From Leucobacter exalbidus (GTDB taxonomy: Bacteria > Actinomycetota > Actinomycetes > Actinomycetales > Microbacteriaceae): a stretch of 64,000 nt of DNA. The notes beneath the pieces were generated by a model. That model did no database searches. It was given only the letters and a program-made list of their open reading frames with translations, and had not been told where the DNA came from. The stretch spans positions 2,480,001 to 2,544,000 of the forward strand of contig NZ_JAFIDA010000001.1 in assembly GCF_017834145.1 (NCBI RefSeq), given 5' to 3'. The position numbers were made by a program, and so were the translations under genes. Below are positions 51,317-60,349 of the stretch, piece after piece (positions within the stretch are counted from its first letter, which is position 1; each line of letters starts with the position of its first letter).

Positions 51317-53481
51317 GCACCGCACCCGTTACCCCAGTAACACCCGCCCCGCAGGGGGCACCCGCGCCGGCCGGCATCGTGATCATCGGTGCCGGCCCGG
51401 CGGCCGTGATGCTGCTCGAACGCATCCTCGCGAACCACGCGCGAGACACTCCGTCGCAGCGCCTCGACATTCAACTCGTTGACCCGCACGAGCCCGGCGG
51501 CGGGCGCATCTGGCGCCGCGCACAGTCGCCGCTGTTGAAGCTGAACTCGATGTTTGCTGACGTCGCGTTCTTCACCGACCCCTCGTGCCAGATCGCCGGC
51601 CCCGTCGCGCAGGGCCCCACGCTCAGCCACTGGGTGGAGCTCGTGCGTGCGGGCGATATCGACCTACCCGAATGGGCCGATGAGCGGATCTTCACCGAGG
51701 TCGCGACGGCTGGCCCACAAGACTTTCCCACCCGCAGGCTCAACAACGCCTACCTGGGGTGGGCGTACGAAGAGGCCCTGCGCCGTGCCGCCCCCTCCGT
51801 GACGGTGGAATGGGTGCAAGACCTCGCCGTCTCGGTCAACGCGGGCGGGCACACCCCGGGCGACCTACACACGGTGCGGCTCGCCTCGGGTGCCGAACTG
51901 TGCGCCGATGCCGTCGTCTACGCCCTCGGGCACAACGGCTCGATGCCCACCAACGAAGCGATCAAGCTCTCAAGTTTCGCCGACCGGCACAACCTGGGCT
52001 ACGTCGCCCCCGGGTTCACCGCCGACCTCAACCTCGACTGGGTGCCCGCGGGCGAACCGGTCATCGTGCGCGGCATGGGGCTTGCCGCCGTCGACCTCAC
52101 CGTGCTGCTCACCGAGGGGCGCGGCGGCACCTTCGCCCGCACCCCACAGGGCACGCTCGCCTACACCCCGAGCGGCCAAGAGCCCATCTTGCACCTGGGG
52201 TCACGCCGCGGGGTGCCCTACCGCTCCAAGATCACGAGCACCCCGGTGGGCGAACCGGTGGCGCTCGAATACCTCGGCGCCGAGTTTCACGCCTGGGTGC
52301 GCGACCTCGGCCGCCCGCTCGACTTCGCCGCCGACGTGTGGCCGCGCATCGTCGCCGACCTGCTCACCGGGTACTACCGCGAGCTCTTCACCGGGCACCC
52401 CGACCGCGTCACCGGCACCTGGGACGATTTCGCAGCCGGGCTGCGCGAAATTCTGGGCACCCCGGCCGGTTACGAATCGGCCGATCTCATCACGCTGATC
52501 ACCGCCCACGTGCCCCACGCCGACGACCGCTTCGATCTCGCCAGCTTCGATATGCCGCTGGCGGGCCCGGGCGTATCGGTGCCCAGCGAAGCAGCCCCAG
52601 CTGCATCAACCGCAGGCGCTACAGCCCCCGATCTCTCTCCCACAGATCGCGTGCAGCAGCGCGTGCGCGAGCACATCGCGCAAGATCTGCGCCAGCGCAC
52701 CAGCCCCGAGCACAGCGCCACGCAGGCCCTGTTTCTCACCGCCCTGTTCGCGCACATGGCGCTCGCCGAAGTGCCCGTCGAAAAGTGGAACGCGACGAGC
52801 CGCACCCAGGCCCTCCCCAAACGGTGGCAGGGCTTCTTCAGCTACCTGGCGAGCGGCCCGCCCGGCCACCGGCTCGAAGAACTGCTCGCGCTGGCTGAGG
52901 CCGGGGTCGTGCACTTTCTCGGCGGATCAGTGCAGCTCGAACTGCACGACGGCGACGCCGCCGCGCTCGATCTGGCGGGCCGCCCCATCGACGGCGGCTG
53001 GGGATCTGGGCAATTTATTGGATCCGGATCAGCAAACATCGCAGGCGAAATCGCGCAGACCCGGGTCGTGGCCAACACCCTCATCGACGCGTGGCTGCCG
53101 AGCGCAGAGGCTGCGGGCAGCGATAATGTGCTGCTGCGGCAGTTGATCAGAAGCGGGCAGGCGAGCGAGCTTCGCGTCGCCGATGCCACCTACAGCGGCA
53201 CCACCGGGCAGGTCGAAGTGGCCGATCACGGCGTGATTCCCGGGGCAGAACGACAGTTCGCCCTCGGCTCCTTCACCTCAGATATGAACGCGGGCGCCTT
53301 CGCTCGGCCCGGGCTGAATTCGCTGCCGTTTCGGCAGCACGACCGTCTCGCGCGGCAGGTTCTGGACGCCGTGAGTAGCGTGGGCGTAGGCAGCGACGCA
53401 CACGCTTTGCCCGGGAGTTCGCCAGTTGCATCGCGGCAGCTGGTCAGCGCGGCCCGCAGGAGGGATACGATAGGGGAGTGA
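51313..53481 (+). CDS. FAD/NAD(P)-binding protein (NAD_binding_9 type)
   Basis: 722 residues. N-terminal dinucleotide-binding motif [19 protein letters not shown], followed by [27 protein letters not shown], the typical start of the large FAD-NAD(P)-binding family (PF13454; E. coli YdhS relatives). A second nucleotide-binding region is [23 protein letters not shown]. Residues 415-445 are low-complexity. Its role in the sulfur cluster is not known; it could be a flavin-linked oxidoreductase, but no reductase motif for FMN supply was identified. It overlaps both the SBP and proS. Confidence 0.8.
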   Translation: MSTAPVTPVTPAPQGAPAPAGIVIIGAGPAAVMLLERILANHARDTPSQRLDIQLVDPHEPGGGRIWRRAQSPLLKLNSMFADVAFFTDPSCQIAGPVAQGPTLSHWVELVRAGDIDLPEWADERIFTEVATAGPQDFPTRRLNNAYLGWAYEEALRRAAPSVTVEWVQDLAVSVNAGGHTPGDLHTVRLASGAELCADAVVYALGHNGSMPTNEAIKLSSFADRHNLGYVAPGFTADLNLDWVPAGEPVIVRGMGLAAVDLTVLLTEGRGGTFARTPQGTLAYTPSGQEPILHLGSRRGVPYRSKITSTPVGEPVALEYLGAEFHAWVRDLGRPLDFAADVWPRIVADLLTGYYRELFTGHPDRVTGTWDDFAAGLREILGTPAGYESADLITLITAHVPHADDRFDLASFDMPLAGPGVSVPSEAAPAASTAGATAPDLSPTDRVQQRVREHIAQDLRQRTSPEHSATQALFLTALFAHMALAEVPVEKWNATSRTQALPKRWQGFFSYLASGPPGHRLEELLALAEAGVVHFLGGSVQLELHDGDAAALDLAGRPIDGGWGSGQFIGSGSANIAGEIAQTRVVANTLIDAWLPSAEAAGSDNVLLRQLIRSGQASELRVADATYSGTTGQVEVADHGVIPGAERQFALGSFTSDMNAGAFARPGLNSLPFRQHDRLARQVLDAVSSVGVGSDAHALPGSSPVASRQLVSAARRRDTIGE
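53466..53480 (+). promoter_or_regulatory. Leaderless promoter of proS
   Basis: TACGAT (53466-53471), 6 nt, GTG start 53478, all inside the 3' end of the flavoprotein gene. This uncouples proS from the accessory operon although the genes overlap. Confidence 0.55.
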
Positions 53482-55277
53482 TTACACGGCTCAGCAACTA
53501 CTTTCTGAAGACTCTTCGCGAGGATCCCGCCGAGGCCGAGGCCGAGGTCGCCAGCCACAAGCTGCTGGTGCGCGCCGGTTACATTCGGCGCCAGTCGCCG
53601 GGCGTATTCGCCTGGCTGCCACTGGGCTTGCGCGTGAAGGGCAAGCTCGAGCAGATCGTGCGCGAGGAGATGGCCGCCGCGGGTGCCCACGAGGTGCACT
53701 TCCCGGCCATGCTGCCGCGCGAAATGTACGAGGCCACGGGCCGCTGGGAGGAGTACGGCGACGCGCTGTTCCGCCTGCAGGATCGCCACGGTGCCGACCA
53801 CCTGCTCGCCCCCACCCACGAAGAGCCCTTCACCCTGATGGTGAAGGATCTCGTATCGTCGTACAAGGATCTGCCGCTCACGCTGTTCCAGATTCAGGAC
53901 AAGTACCGCGACGAGGCACGCCCGCGCGCAGGCCTCCTGCGCGGCCGCGAGTTCACGATGAAGGACGCGTACTCGTTCGACGTCACCGATGAGGGGCTCG
54001 CCGAGAGCTACCAGAAGCAGCGCGACGCCTACGAGCGCATCTTCACCCGCCTGGGCCTCGAGTACGCCATCGTGTCGGCAGACGCCGGCGCCATGGGCGG
54101 CTCACGCAGCGAGGAATTCTTGCTGCCCACCGAGATCGGCGAAGACACGTTCGTGCGCTCGGCAGGGGGCTACGCCGCCAACGTTGAGGCATATGTGACG
54201 CCGGTGCCCGAGTCGCTTCCGATCGAGGGCCTGCCCGCCCCCGTCGTCTACGATTCGCCCGACACCCCCACCATCGACACCCTCGTGGCGCACACGAACG
54301 CCGTGCTGAAGCGCGAAGATGGCCGCGCGTGGACCGCCGCTGACACGCTGAAGCACGTTGTGCTCGCGGTCACGCACGTCGCCGGCGAGCTTGCCGGTGA
54401 GCGCGAGATCGTCGTCGTTGGCCTGCCCGGCGACCGCGATGTCGACATGAAGCGCGCCGAGGTTGTGTTTGCTGGCTGCGATATTGAGCCCGCGACCGCC
54501 GCTGACCTCGCGAAGCACCCCGGCCTGCTGCGCGGCTACATCGGCGCCGCCCGCGTGGCCGCCGATGGTTCGACGACCGCGGTGCTCGGCACCGAGTCAG
54601 AGACCGGCGTGCGCTACCTGCTCGATCCCCGCATCGTGCCCGGCACCTCATGGGTCACGGGTGCCAATGTTGACGAGCAGCACGTGGCGTACCTCGTCGC
54701 GGGCCGCGACTTCACCGCCGACGGCATTGCCGACCTCTCTGACGTGCGCGCGGGCGACCCCGCTCCCGACGGATCGGGCCCCATCGAAACCGCTCGCGGC
54801 ATGGAGATCGGCCACGTCTTCCAGCTCGGCCGCAAGTACGCCGAAGCCCTGGGCCTGAAGGTGCTCGACCAGAACGGCAAGCTCGTCACGGTCACCATGG
54901 GCTCCTACGGCATCGGCGTCACCCGCATCATGGCGGTGCTCGCTGAGCTCAACCGCGATGACCGCGGCCTGATCTGGCCGCGCCAGGTGGCTCCGTTCGA
55001 CGTGCACCTCGTTGCCACGGGCCGCGACGCCGGCATCTTCGAGACTGCTGAGGAACTCGCGGGTACTCTCGAGGCCGCTGGCCTCGACGTGCTCTTCGAC
55101 GACCGCCCCAAGGTTTCGCCCGGTGTGAAGTTCGGCGACGCCGAGCTCATCGGCGTGCCCCGCGTGGTGGTCGTGGGCCGCGACGCAGCCGACGGCATTG
55201 CCGAGGTTTGGGATCGCGCCACCGGCGAGAAGAGCAAGGTCGCGATCGCTGAGATCGCGGCGCTGCTGAGCAAGTAG
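53478..55277 (+). CDS. proS: Prolyl-tRNA synthetase
   Basis: Class II synthetase, bacterial type with an INS editing domain. 599 residues. Motif 1 region [25 protein letters not shown], motif 2 [31 protein letters not shown], the INS domain about residues 230-390 ([32 protein letters not shown]), motif 3 [16 protein letters not shown], and anticodon-binding domain [13 protein letters not shown]. Ends at a strong terminator. Confidence 0.97.
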   Translation: MITRLSNYFLKTLREDPAEAEAEVASHKLLVRAGYIRRQSPGVFAWLPLGLRVKGKLEQIVREEMAAAGAHEVHFPAMLPREMYEATGRWEEYGDALFRLQDRHGADHLLAPTHEEPFTLMVKDLVSSYKDLPLTLFQIQDKYRDEARPRAGLLRGREFTMKDAYSFDVTDEGLAESYQKQRDAYERIFTRLGLEYAIVSADAGAMGGSRSEEFLLPTEIGEDTFVRSAGGYAANVEAYVTPVPESLPIEGLPAPVVYDSPDTPTIDTLVAHTNAVLKREDGRAWTAADTLKHVVLAVTHVAGELAGEREIVVVGLPGDRDVDMKRAEVVFAGCDIEPATAADLAKHPGLLRGYIGAARVAADGSTTAVLGTESETGVRYLLDPRIVPGTSWVTGANVDEQHVAYLVAGRDFTADGIADLSDVRAGDPAPDGSGPIETARGMEIGHVFQLGRKYAEALGLKVLDQNGKLVTVTMGSYGIGVTRIMAVLAELNRDDRGLIWPRQVAPFDVHLVATGRDAGIFETAEELAGTLEAAGLDVLFDDRPKVSPGVKFGDAELIGVPRVVVVGRDAADGIAEVWDRATGEKSKVAIAEIAALLSK

Positions 55278-55322
55278 TACTGCAGCGCCCCCGATCTCGC
55301 AGCTGATCGAGGCGGCGGGCTG

Positions 55323-55369
55323 AAACCGCGGGAGTGCGGGCCTTAGGGGCCGCACTCCCGCGGTTTTTT
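55323..55369 (+). terminator. proS terminator
   Basis: 17-bp stem AAACCGCGGGAGTGCGG (55323-55339) with 55350-55366 and a 10-nt loop, followed by TTTTTT. After it a 15-bp direct repeat GCGCGGCTGCTTCGT is present at 55374-55388 and 55390-55404. Confidence 0.9.
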
Positions 55370-55567
55370 GTGCGCGCGGCTGCTTCGTAGCGCGGCTGCT
55401 TCGTCCCCACGGCTCCGGATCCCGCCCCGCCAGCGAGTTATCCACAGATTGCCGGGGCCCCGGTTTTGCGTCCCCGAACCGGGTTAGTGTGCTTGCTACG
55501 CGGCCACCGTGGCGGCGATCATCGCAGGCAACGACGCCGCGGTGGCTCAGGATTGAGGTGGAACACC

Positions 55568-55861
55568 ATGGCGAATATCAACGTCTCCTACGCCGATATG
55601 GAGCAGGCCGGCACACAGCTCGGGGGAGCGCGAGATGAGATCTCGCAGAAACTGCAGCAGATGCAAACGCTTATCGGCACCCTGGTGGGATCGGGGTTCG
55701 TCACCGATCAGGCCTCGGGTAAATTTCATCAGGCCTACGCCGAGTACACCACGAGCGCCAACACGGTGATCGCGAAGCTCACCGAGATTCAGGCCTTCCT
55801 GTCGCAGACGGCCACCGCCATGCACGACATGGATTCGCAGATCGCGGCCCGCATTAACTAA
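55568..55861 (+). CDS. WXG100-like (ESAT-6 family) protein
   Basis: 97 residues from ATG 55568, with GAGGTGG upstream. Two long amphipathic helices separated by a turn, in the length and pattern of WXG100 proteins: MANINVSYADMEQAGTQLGGARDEISQKLQQMQTLIGTLVGSGF, then ASGKFHQAYAEYTTSANTVIAKLTEIQAFLSQTATAMHDMDSQI. The turn reads VGSGF rather than W-x-G, so the tryptophan is missing, and no C-terminal YxxxD/E export signal is seen. These proteins are exported or act as chaperones/partners in type VII secretion. First gene of the four-gene insert. Confidence 0.8.
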   Translation: MANINVSYADMEQAGTQLGGARDEISQKLQQMQTLIGTLVGSGFVTDQASGKFHQAYAEYTTSANTVIAKLTEIQAFLSQTATAMHDMDSQIAARIN

Positions 55862-55941
55862 AACTTTCGACTCGTGGGTGTGGTGCGGCGGGCGTCCCCG
55901 GTTACCGCCGCACTGTGCCCACGTCATAGGGGGTGTGCGTC

Positions 55942-56256
55942 ATGAACGACCGGCTGGGATTCACCGATGCTGCGCTCGACACGGCAGCGTCGACGTGCGA
56001 GGCGGCGAACGAAGCGCTCGCGGTGCCCGCACGCATGACAACGCCGGCACTCTCGGGGGTCACCGACCTGCCTGCCAGGGTCGGTGAGTTCGTGTCGACA
56101 CTGGCGATCGCGTGCGCGGTGCTCGGGTCATCAGCGAGCAGCGTGGGCCGCAGCGTACTGGCCTGCAAACAGGGCAGCGATGACGCAGACGCGCAAGCTG
56201 CAGCGGCTCTCGCCAGCGCGACCCTGCCCGCACCGGCCGGTTACAGAGCGCCGTGA
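55942..56256 (+). CDS. Small helical protein, probable type VII partner
   Basis: 104 residues from ATG 55942. No family recognised. Mostly helical and Ala-rich (LGFTDAALDTAASTCEAANEALAVPARM, VGEFVSTLAIACAVLGSSASSVGRSVLACKQG) with three cysteines. The size, helical content and location between a WXG100-like gene and a large effector-like gene suggest a secretion partner of the LXG-associated (Lap) kind; this is inference. It overlaps the next gene by one base. Confidence 0.6.
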   Translation: MNDRLGFTDAALDTAASTCEAANEALAVPARMTTPALSGVTDLPARVGEFVSTLAIACAVLGSSASSVGRSVLACKQGSDDADAQAAAALASATLPAPAGYRAP

Positions 56257-58103
56257 TGGCCGACATTCCGGTCTCGGCGACCGCCGTGCTTCCCACACCG
56301 TCACCGGTGTGTGACGGTGACACCGATGCGTTCGACGCTGTACTCACGCAGGCTGAAACGGGCGCGCTCGAGTGCCGCGAACATGCAGCGCAGGCGGCCG
56401 CTTCGCTGTCAGCGACGCGGGGCACCGCCGCTCATGCGTTGCAGACCAAACTGTCGCACCTGCAAACGAGCGCCTCGCTCGTGGAACGATGCGCCGCCGC
56501 TGCCTTGCGGGCCGTGAGTAGTTATGTACGAGACATCGCCCAGGTGCATGTCACCGCTCAAAGCGTCGAGCAGGAGGTCGTGCGGCAGCTCACTGTATTG
56601 CGTACGCACGCGGCAACCATTGAAGACATCAGCGTTCGGCGGGGGATCGCGGTGAGTGATGACTGGCGCGTCGCACCACCACTGTTCATGCCACCCACAG
56701 CAGCAGACGCTGATGCGCCGACCACCCTGACCGGCGGTGCTGACACCTTCAATTGGACACTCGCCTCAGGCGCGTGGGCGGGGGCCGTAGCCGCCATTGA
56801 CGAGGGCTGCGACCGCTGGCGCGGCCTCGTGCAAGAGCGGGAAACCATTGAACGAACGCTGGTGAACGCGCTTGCCCGCGTCTCGCTCGTCGACCTCGGT
56901 GAGGGGGCCTCGGCGCCGAGATCGGCGATGGTGCGGGCGCTCACCTCACTGCTCTCGAAAGAGACGCCGTGGGAGACCCCCGCGGTGCGGCGTCTGCTCG
57001 ATGGAGCACTCACCCCGGCCGAGGTGGCCGACCTGTGGAAACAGATCGAAGCCAGCGGCGCTGATATTGCCGAGCTGATCGAAAAGTACAGCTTCGAGCT
57101 CGCGGCACGCGACGGCCTGCCCTTTAGCGTGCGCGATCAAGCAGGCCGTGCCGCTCTCGACTACGCGCTGAGCGGCAGCACCGAACTCGCGCACGCTTTC
57201 GCGCGCATGGGACTGGCGCCCAGTGACATGACGCTCACCGAGTTTCGGCGGGATCTGCAGGCGGTGCGCGACGCATTAGCGACGTACGCAGAGAACGAAG
57301 ACGGAATCGAACTCGTCGTTCAGCTGGCTTCTCTGGGTAGCCATGACGGCTCCGTTACTGCTGCTGTCTCGATTGGTGACCTCGATTCGGCCAGCGAGAT
57401 CGGCGTATTCGTGCCGGGCATGAACTCCTCGGTGCGCGGCATCGGCGAACTGAGCAAAGGGCTGCAAGAAATCCATTCTGGGAGCGAGGGATCAGCAGTA
57501 GTGACATGGGCCGGGTATCGGTCACCGACCGTGGCAGAGGAACCGTTCCAAGGCCGGGCCGAGCGCGGCAGCTGGCCACTTGCCGACTTTCTCGCGGGGA
57601 TCACGGCTCACCGCGTGGGCGACCCGCTTGATCACTTCGCGCTGATCGGACACTCCTACGGCACGAACGTCGCGGCCGAAGCTTTGAAACACGGTAATCA
57701 TAAAGTTGATGCGTTCATCTCGCTGGGGTCTGCGGGGCTGAAACACGGCACGAAGGCAGGCGACCTCGGTGTGCGCGACATCCACGCAACCCACGCCGCA
57801 GGCGACAACATTGCGCCGTTCGGCCGTGGCGTCCATTTCAGGCCAACCGCTGACGGCGGGGTCGGGTACCTGCCGCGGGTAGACCCCAGGCAACTCGATG
57901 GTGCGAACGTGTTCTCTTCAGAGAAAAGCGCCAACGGCAAAGCCGTCACGATGCACAATCTGGTGGTGCCGATTCACTGGGGCAGCGCGCAATGGGCGGC
58001 AGACGTGCTCGATGGGACTGCAAGGGACCTCGAGGTGGGCTACCTCGACCCGTCATCTACGACGGTGCAGCAGCTGATCAAGTTGATGAGAGGTAGAAGA
58101 TGA
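56256..58103 (+). CDS. Putative type VII effector with C-terminal DUF1023 alpha/beta-hydrolase
   Basis: 615 residues from ATG 56256. Residues 1-260 are helical and Ala-rich, resembling the helical export/pairing part of type VII effectors (AAQAAASLSATRGTAAHALQTKL, VTAQSVEQEVVRQLTVLRTHAATIE). From about residue 365 there is a DUF1023 (Abhydrolase_8) domain: GVFVPGMNSSVRGIGELSKG, VVTWAGYRSP, the nucleophile elbow ALIGHSYGTNVAAEA with Ser467, FISLGSAGLKHG, and a candidate acid/His region HATHAAGDNIAPFGRGVHF. Predicted esterase or lipase. No signal peptide. The next gene overlaps by 4 bp and encodes a lipoprotein. Codon use and GC are slightly lower than in the neighbours. Confidence 0.75.
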   Translation: MADIPVSATAVLPTPSPVCDGDTDAFDAVLTQAETGALECREHAAQAAASLSATRGTAAHALQTKLSHLQTSASLVERCAAAALRAVSSYVRDIAQVHVTAQSVEQEVVRQLTVLRTHAATIEDISVRRGIAVSDDWRVAPPLFMPPTAADADAPTTLTGGADTFNWTLASGAWAGAVAAIDEGCDRWRGLVQERETIERTLVNALARVSLVDLGEGASAPRSAMVRALTSLLSKETPWETPAVRRLLDGALTPAEVADLWKQIEASGADIAELIEKYSFELAARDGLPFSVRDQAGRAALDYALSGSTELAHAFARMGLAPSDMTLTEFRRDLQAVRDALATYAENEDGIELVVQLASLGSHDGSVTAAVSIGDLDSASEIGVFVPGMNSSVRGIGELSKGLQEIHSGSEGSAVVTWAGYRSPTVAEEPFQGRAERGSWPLADFLAGITAHRVGDPLDHFALIGHSYGTNVAAEALKHGNHKVDAFISLGSAGLKHGTKAGDLGVRDIHATHAAGDNIAPFGRGVHFRPTADGGVGYLPRVDPRQLDGANVFSSEKSANGKAVTMHNLVVPIHWGSAQWAADVLDGTARDLEVGYLDPSSTTVQQLIKLMRGRR

Positions 58104-58846
58104 CGAATAGGCGCTGGTATCTTGCAGCCGGGTTAGTGGCCCTGCTGGCGGTGGCCGTGGGAAGCTGCACGGCCTGGACCCAGCGGGAGATTCCGCCCGT
58201 GCGAGACGCTGCGGGCGTCACCGAAGTAGAATCACAAGAACTGACAGTGCGCGAGCAGTTCGATCTCGTGCATGAGCGTTACGAACTGTTCAATGACCAG
58301 ATCTCGGTAACCATGAGCCAAATTCACCCGGGGGAGTGGAAACTCCCGAACTCAAGTAACGGGGCCATGGTGATGGAAGGCAACGCGTTCAGAGGGGCAC
58401 TCAAAGGCGAAGGGACCGCCGCGAATAGCTATTACCTCAGCAGGTTCTGGCGGCTTGACGACGTCGCCAACGGGGAGGCGAAGCTGCGCGAGGCGAAACA
58501 GCGCTGGGAAGAACTGGGATGGAAGACCGAGATGTACGACAGCGACATCTACCCAGGCGAGTATCGGGCCTCGGCGATTACCTCAGACGGTGCCTGGATC
58601 GCCCTCGATATGCTGCGGGATGGGCTCAATGTCACGGCCTACTCAGGGGTCTATTGGGGTGACACTGAGACGTTACGCAGGGCGATATGGAACATCCAAC
58701 AGAGCGAACGAGACGAAGGCACACGATGGCGACCAGAGAAAATCGATGACAACAGCAACGGCTACCTGATGGCGGGGGAATACCCGCCATTTCCCGAGTG
58801 GCGCGCCGCAGCACTGGGGCCACGACTTCCAGACTCGCGCGACTGA
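58100..58846 (+). CDS. Predicted lipoprotein, candidate immunity protein
   Basis: 248 residues. Signal peptide MTNRRWYLAAGLVALLAVAVGSC with lipidation at Cys23. The mature part is Trp-rich and soluble (GEWKLPNSSNGAMVMEGN, YYLSRFWRLDDVANGEAKLREAKQRWEELGWKTEMYD, RASAITSDGAWIALDMLRDGLNVTAYSGVYWGD). No known domain recognised. Translation is coupled to the hydrolase gene (ATGA). In Staphylococcus aureus the type VII lipase TslA is neutralised by lipoprotein TilA, so immunity is a reasonable but untested hypothesis. Confidence 0.65.
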   Translation: MTNRRWYLAAGLVALLAVAVGSCTAWTQREIPPVRDAAGVTEVESQELTVREQFDLVHERYELFNDQISVTMSQIHPGEWKLPNSSNGAMVMEGNAFRGALKGEGTAANSYYLSRFWRLDDVANGEAKLREAKQRWEELGWKTEMYDSDIYPGEYRASAITSDGAWIALDMLRDGLNVTAYSGVYWGDTETLRRAIWNIQQSERDEGTRWRPEKIDDNSNGYLMAGEYPPFPEWRAAALGPRLPDSRD

Positions 58847-58932
58847 GCGAAGTGTCGTAAGCTAGATCCTTCGATCCGTGTTTTTTGGATTGCACATCTG
58901 AATAGACATTTCAATACCTGAAGGAGAGCATC

Positions 58933-59928
58933 GTGAAGATTGAACTCGCCACCCTGCGGCAGATTGAGCGCGAGAAGGAAATTCCCTTCGACGAGCTGGT
59001 CGAAATTATTGAGCAGGCGATTCAGTCGGCATATCTGCGTCACGCAGAGAACCAGAACCTTCCGGTACCGCGCGAGAGCGACGTACGCGTCACGCTCGAC
59101 CGCAAGACGGGCGATATCGCAGTGCGTATCCCCGAACTCAACGACGAAGATCAGGTCGTTGGCGAAGCTTTCATTACGACCGATGAGTTCGGTCGCGTCG
59201 CATCAAGCGCGGCCAAGCAGGTCATTAACCAGCGTCTGCGCGATCTAAGCGACGACGCAGTGCTGGGTGCTTTCAAGGACAAGGAAGGCCAGATCGTATC
59301 TGGCGTCGTGCAGCAGGGTACTAACCGCCGCATGGTGCAGGTTGACCTGGGTGACCTCGAAGCCGTGCTGCCCCCTGAGGAGCAGATCCCCGGCGAGAAC
59401 TACCCCCACGGCATGCGCGTGCGCGTGTACGTCACGAGCGTCTCAAAGGGCCTGAAGGGCCCGCAGGTCATCGTGTCGCGCACCCACCCGGGTCTCGTGC
59501 GCAAGCTGTTCGAACGTGAAGTACCCGAGCTTGCCGAGGGTCTCGTTGAGATCGTTTCACTTGCGCGCGAAGCCGGTCACCGCACCAAGGTTGCCGTGCG
59601 CGCGAAGAAGTCGGGCATCAACGCAAAGGGCACCTGCATCGGCGAGATGGGCAGCCGCGTGCGCGCCGTCATGGCCGAGCTGGGCGAAGAGAAGATCGAC
59701 ATCGTCGACTACTCACCCGAGCTCCCCGCGTTCGTTGCCAACGCACTGTCACCCGCAAAGGTGACCGACGTGTTCATGCTGAACGAATCGCTCAAGCAGG
59801 TACGCGCGCTGGTACCCGATTTCCAGCTCTCACTCGCGATCGGCAAGGAGGGCCAGAACGCCCGCCTCGCCGCAAAGCTCACGGGCGCAAAGATTGACAT
59901 CCAGCCTGACTCCATCATGAACGACTAG
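58933..59928 (+). CDS. nusA: Transcription termination/antitermination factor NusA
   Basis: RNA polymerase-binding factor. 331 residues, the short actinobacterial form without C-terminal repeats. N-terminal domain MKIELATLRQIEREKEIPFDELVEIIEQAIQSAYLRH, S1 domain (VSGVVQQGTNRRMVQVDLGDLEAVLPPEEQIPGE), KH1 (VIVSRTHPGLVRKLFEREVPEL) and KH2 (KVAVRAKKSGINAKGTCIGEMGSRVRAV, LAIGKEGQNARLAAKLTG). GAAGGAGAG precedes GTG 58933. rimP, normally just upstream, is replaced by the four-gene insert. Confidence 0.97.
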   Translation: MKIELATLRQIEREKEIPFDELVEIIEQAIQSAYLRHAENQNLPVPRESDVRVTLDRKTGDIAVRIPELNDEDQVVGEAFITTDEFGRVASSAAKQVINQRLRDLSDDAVLGAFKDKEGQIVSGVVQQGTNRRMVQVDLGDLEAVLPPEEQIPGENYPHGMRVRVYVTSVSKGLKGPQVIVSRTHPGLVRKLFEREVPELAEGLVEIVSLAREAGHRTKVAVRAKKSGINAKGTCIGEMGSRVRAVMAELGEEKIDIVDYSPELPAFVANALSPAKVTDVFMLNESLKQVRALVPDFQLSLAIGKEGQNARLAAKLTGAKIDIQPDSIMND

Positions 59929-60016
59929 TTCTGGACTTGAGGGCGCGGGCACATAATGTGCCCGCGCCCCTCTGGTGCGACTCACCTGTGAATAGAAAAT
60001 TGGGGGAGCTGGTAAG

Positions 60017-60274
60017 ATGGATCCGGTTCGGACCTGTGTCGCGTGTCGCAAGCGTGCCTCACGCGCAGATCTGCTCAGGGTGGTGCTGAGCGAAAATCAA
60101 CTATTGGTTGATGATCGTGCAGTGTTTCCCGGTCGCGGAGCCTGGGTACACCCCAGCTCTGCATGTTTCGAACAAGCAGTCACGCGTTCGGTATTCGCGC
60201 GTGCGCTGCGAGCTTCGGGGAAACCCGACGCTGGCCCTTTAGAGAACAGGCTGAAATTAATCATGGATAACTAA
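60017..60274 (+). CDS. YlxR-family RNA-binding protein
   Basis: 85 residues. VRTCVACRKRASRADLLRVVLSE, GRGAWVHPSSACFEQAVTRSVFARALR: the YlxR (RnpM-type) fold, small basic RNA-binding proteins almost always between nusA and infB. GGGGGAG before ATG 60017. Gap to infB is 75 bp. Confidence 0.93.
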   Translation: MDPVRTCVACRKRASRADLLRVVLSENQLLVDDRAVFPGRGAWVHPSSACFEQAVTRSVFARALRASGKPDAGPLENRLKLIMDN

Positions 60275-60349
60275 TGAGCGGCTCACAATGAGACCCGTCC
60301 AATAACTCATGGTTCTCGCCTGTCTGGCGTGAACCCAGACAGGAGAAAA

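Noticed and set aside
55438-55446. Perfect DnaA-box consensus TTATCCACA
   Set aside because: Single copy with no AT-rich unwinding region, no further boxes and no dnaA/dnaN nearby, so not an origin.
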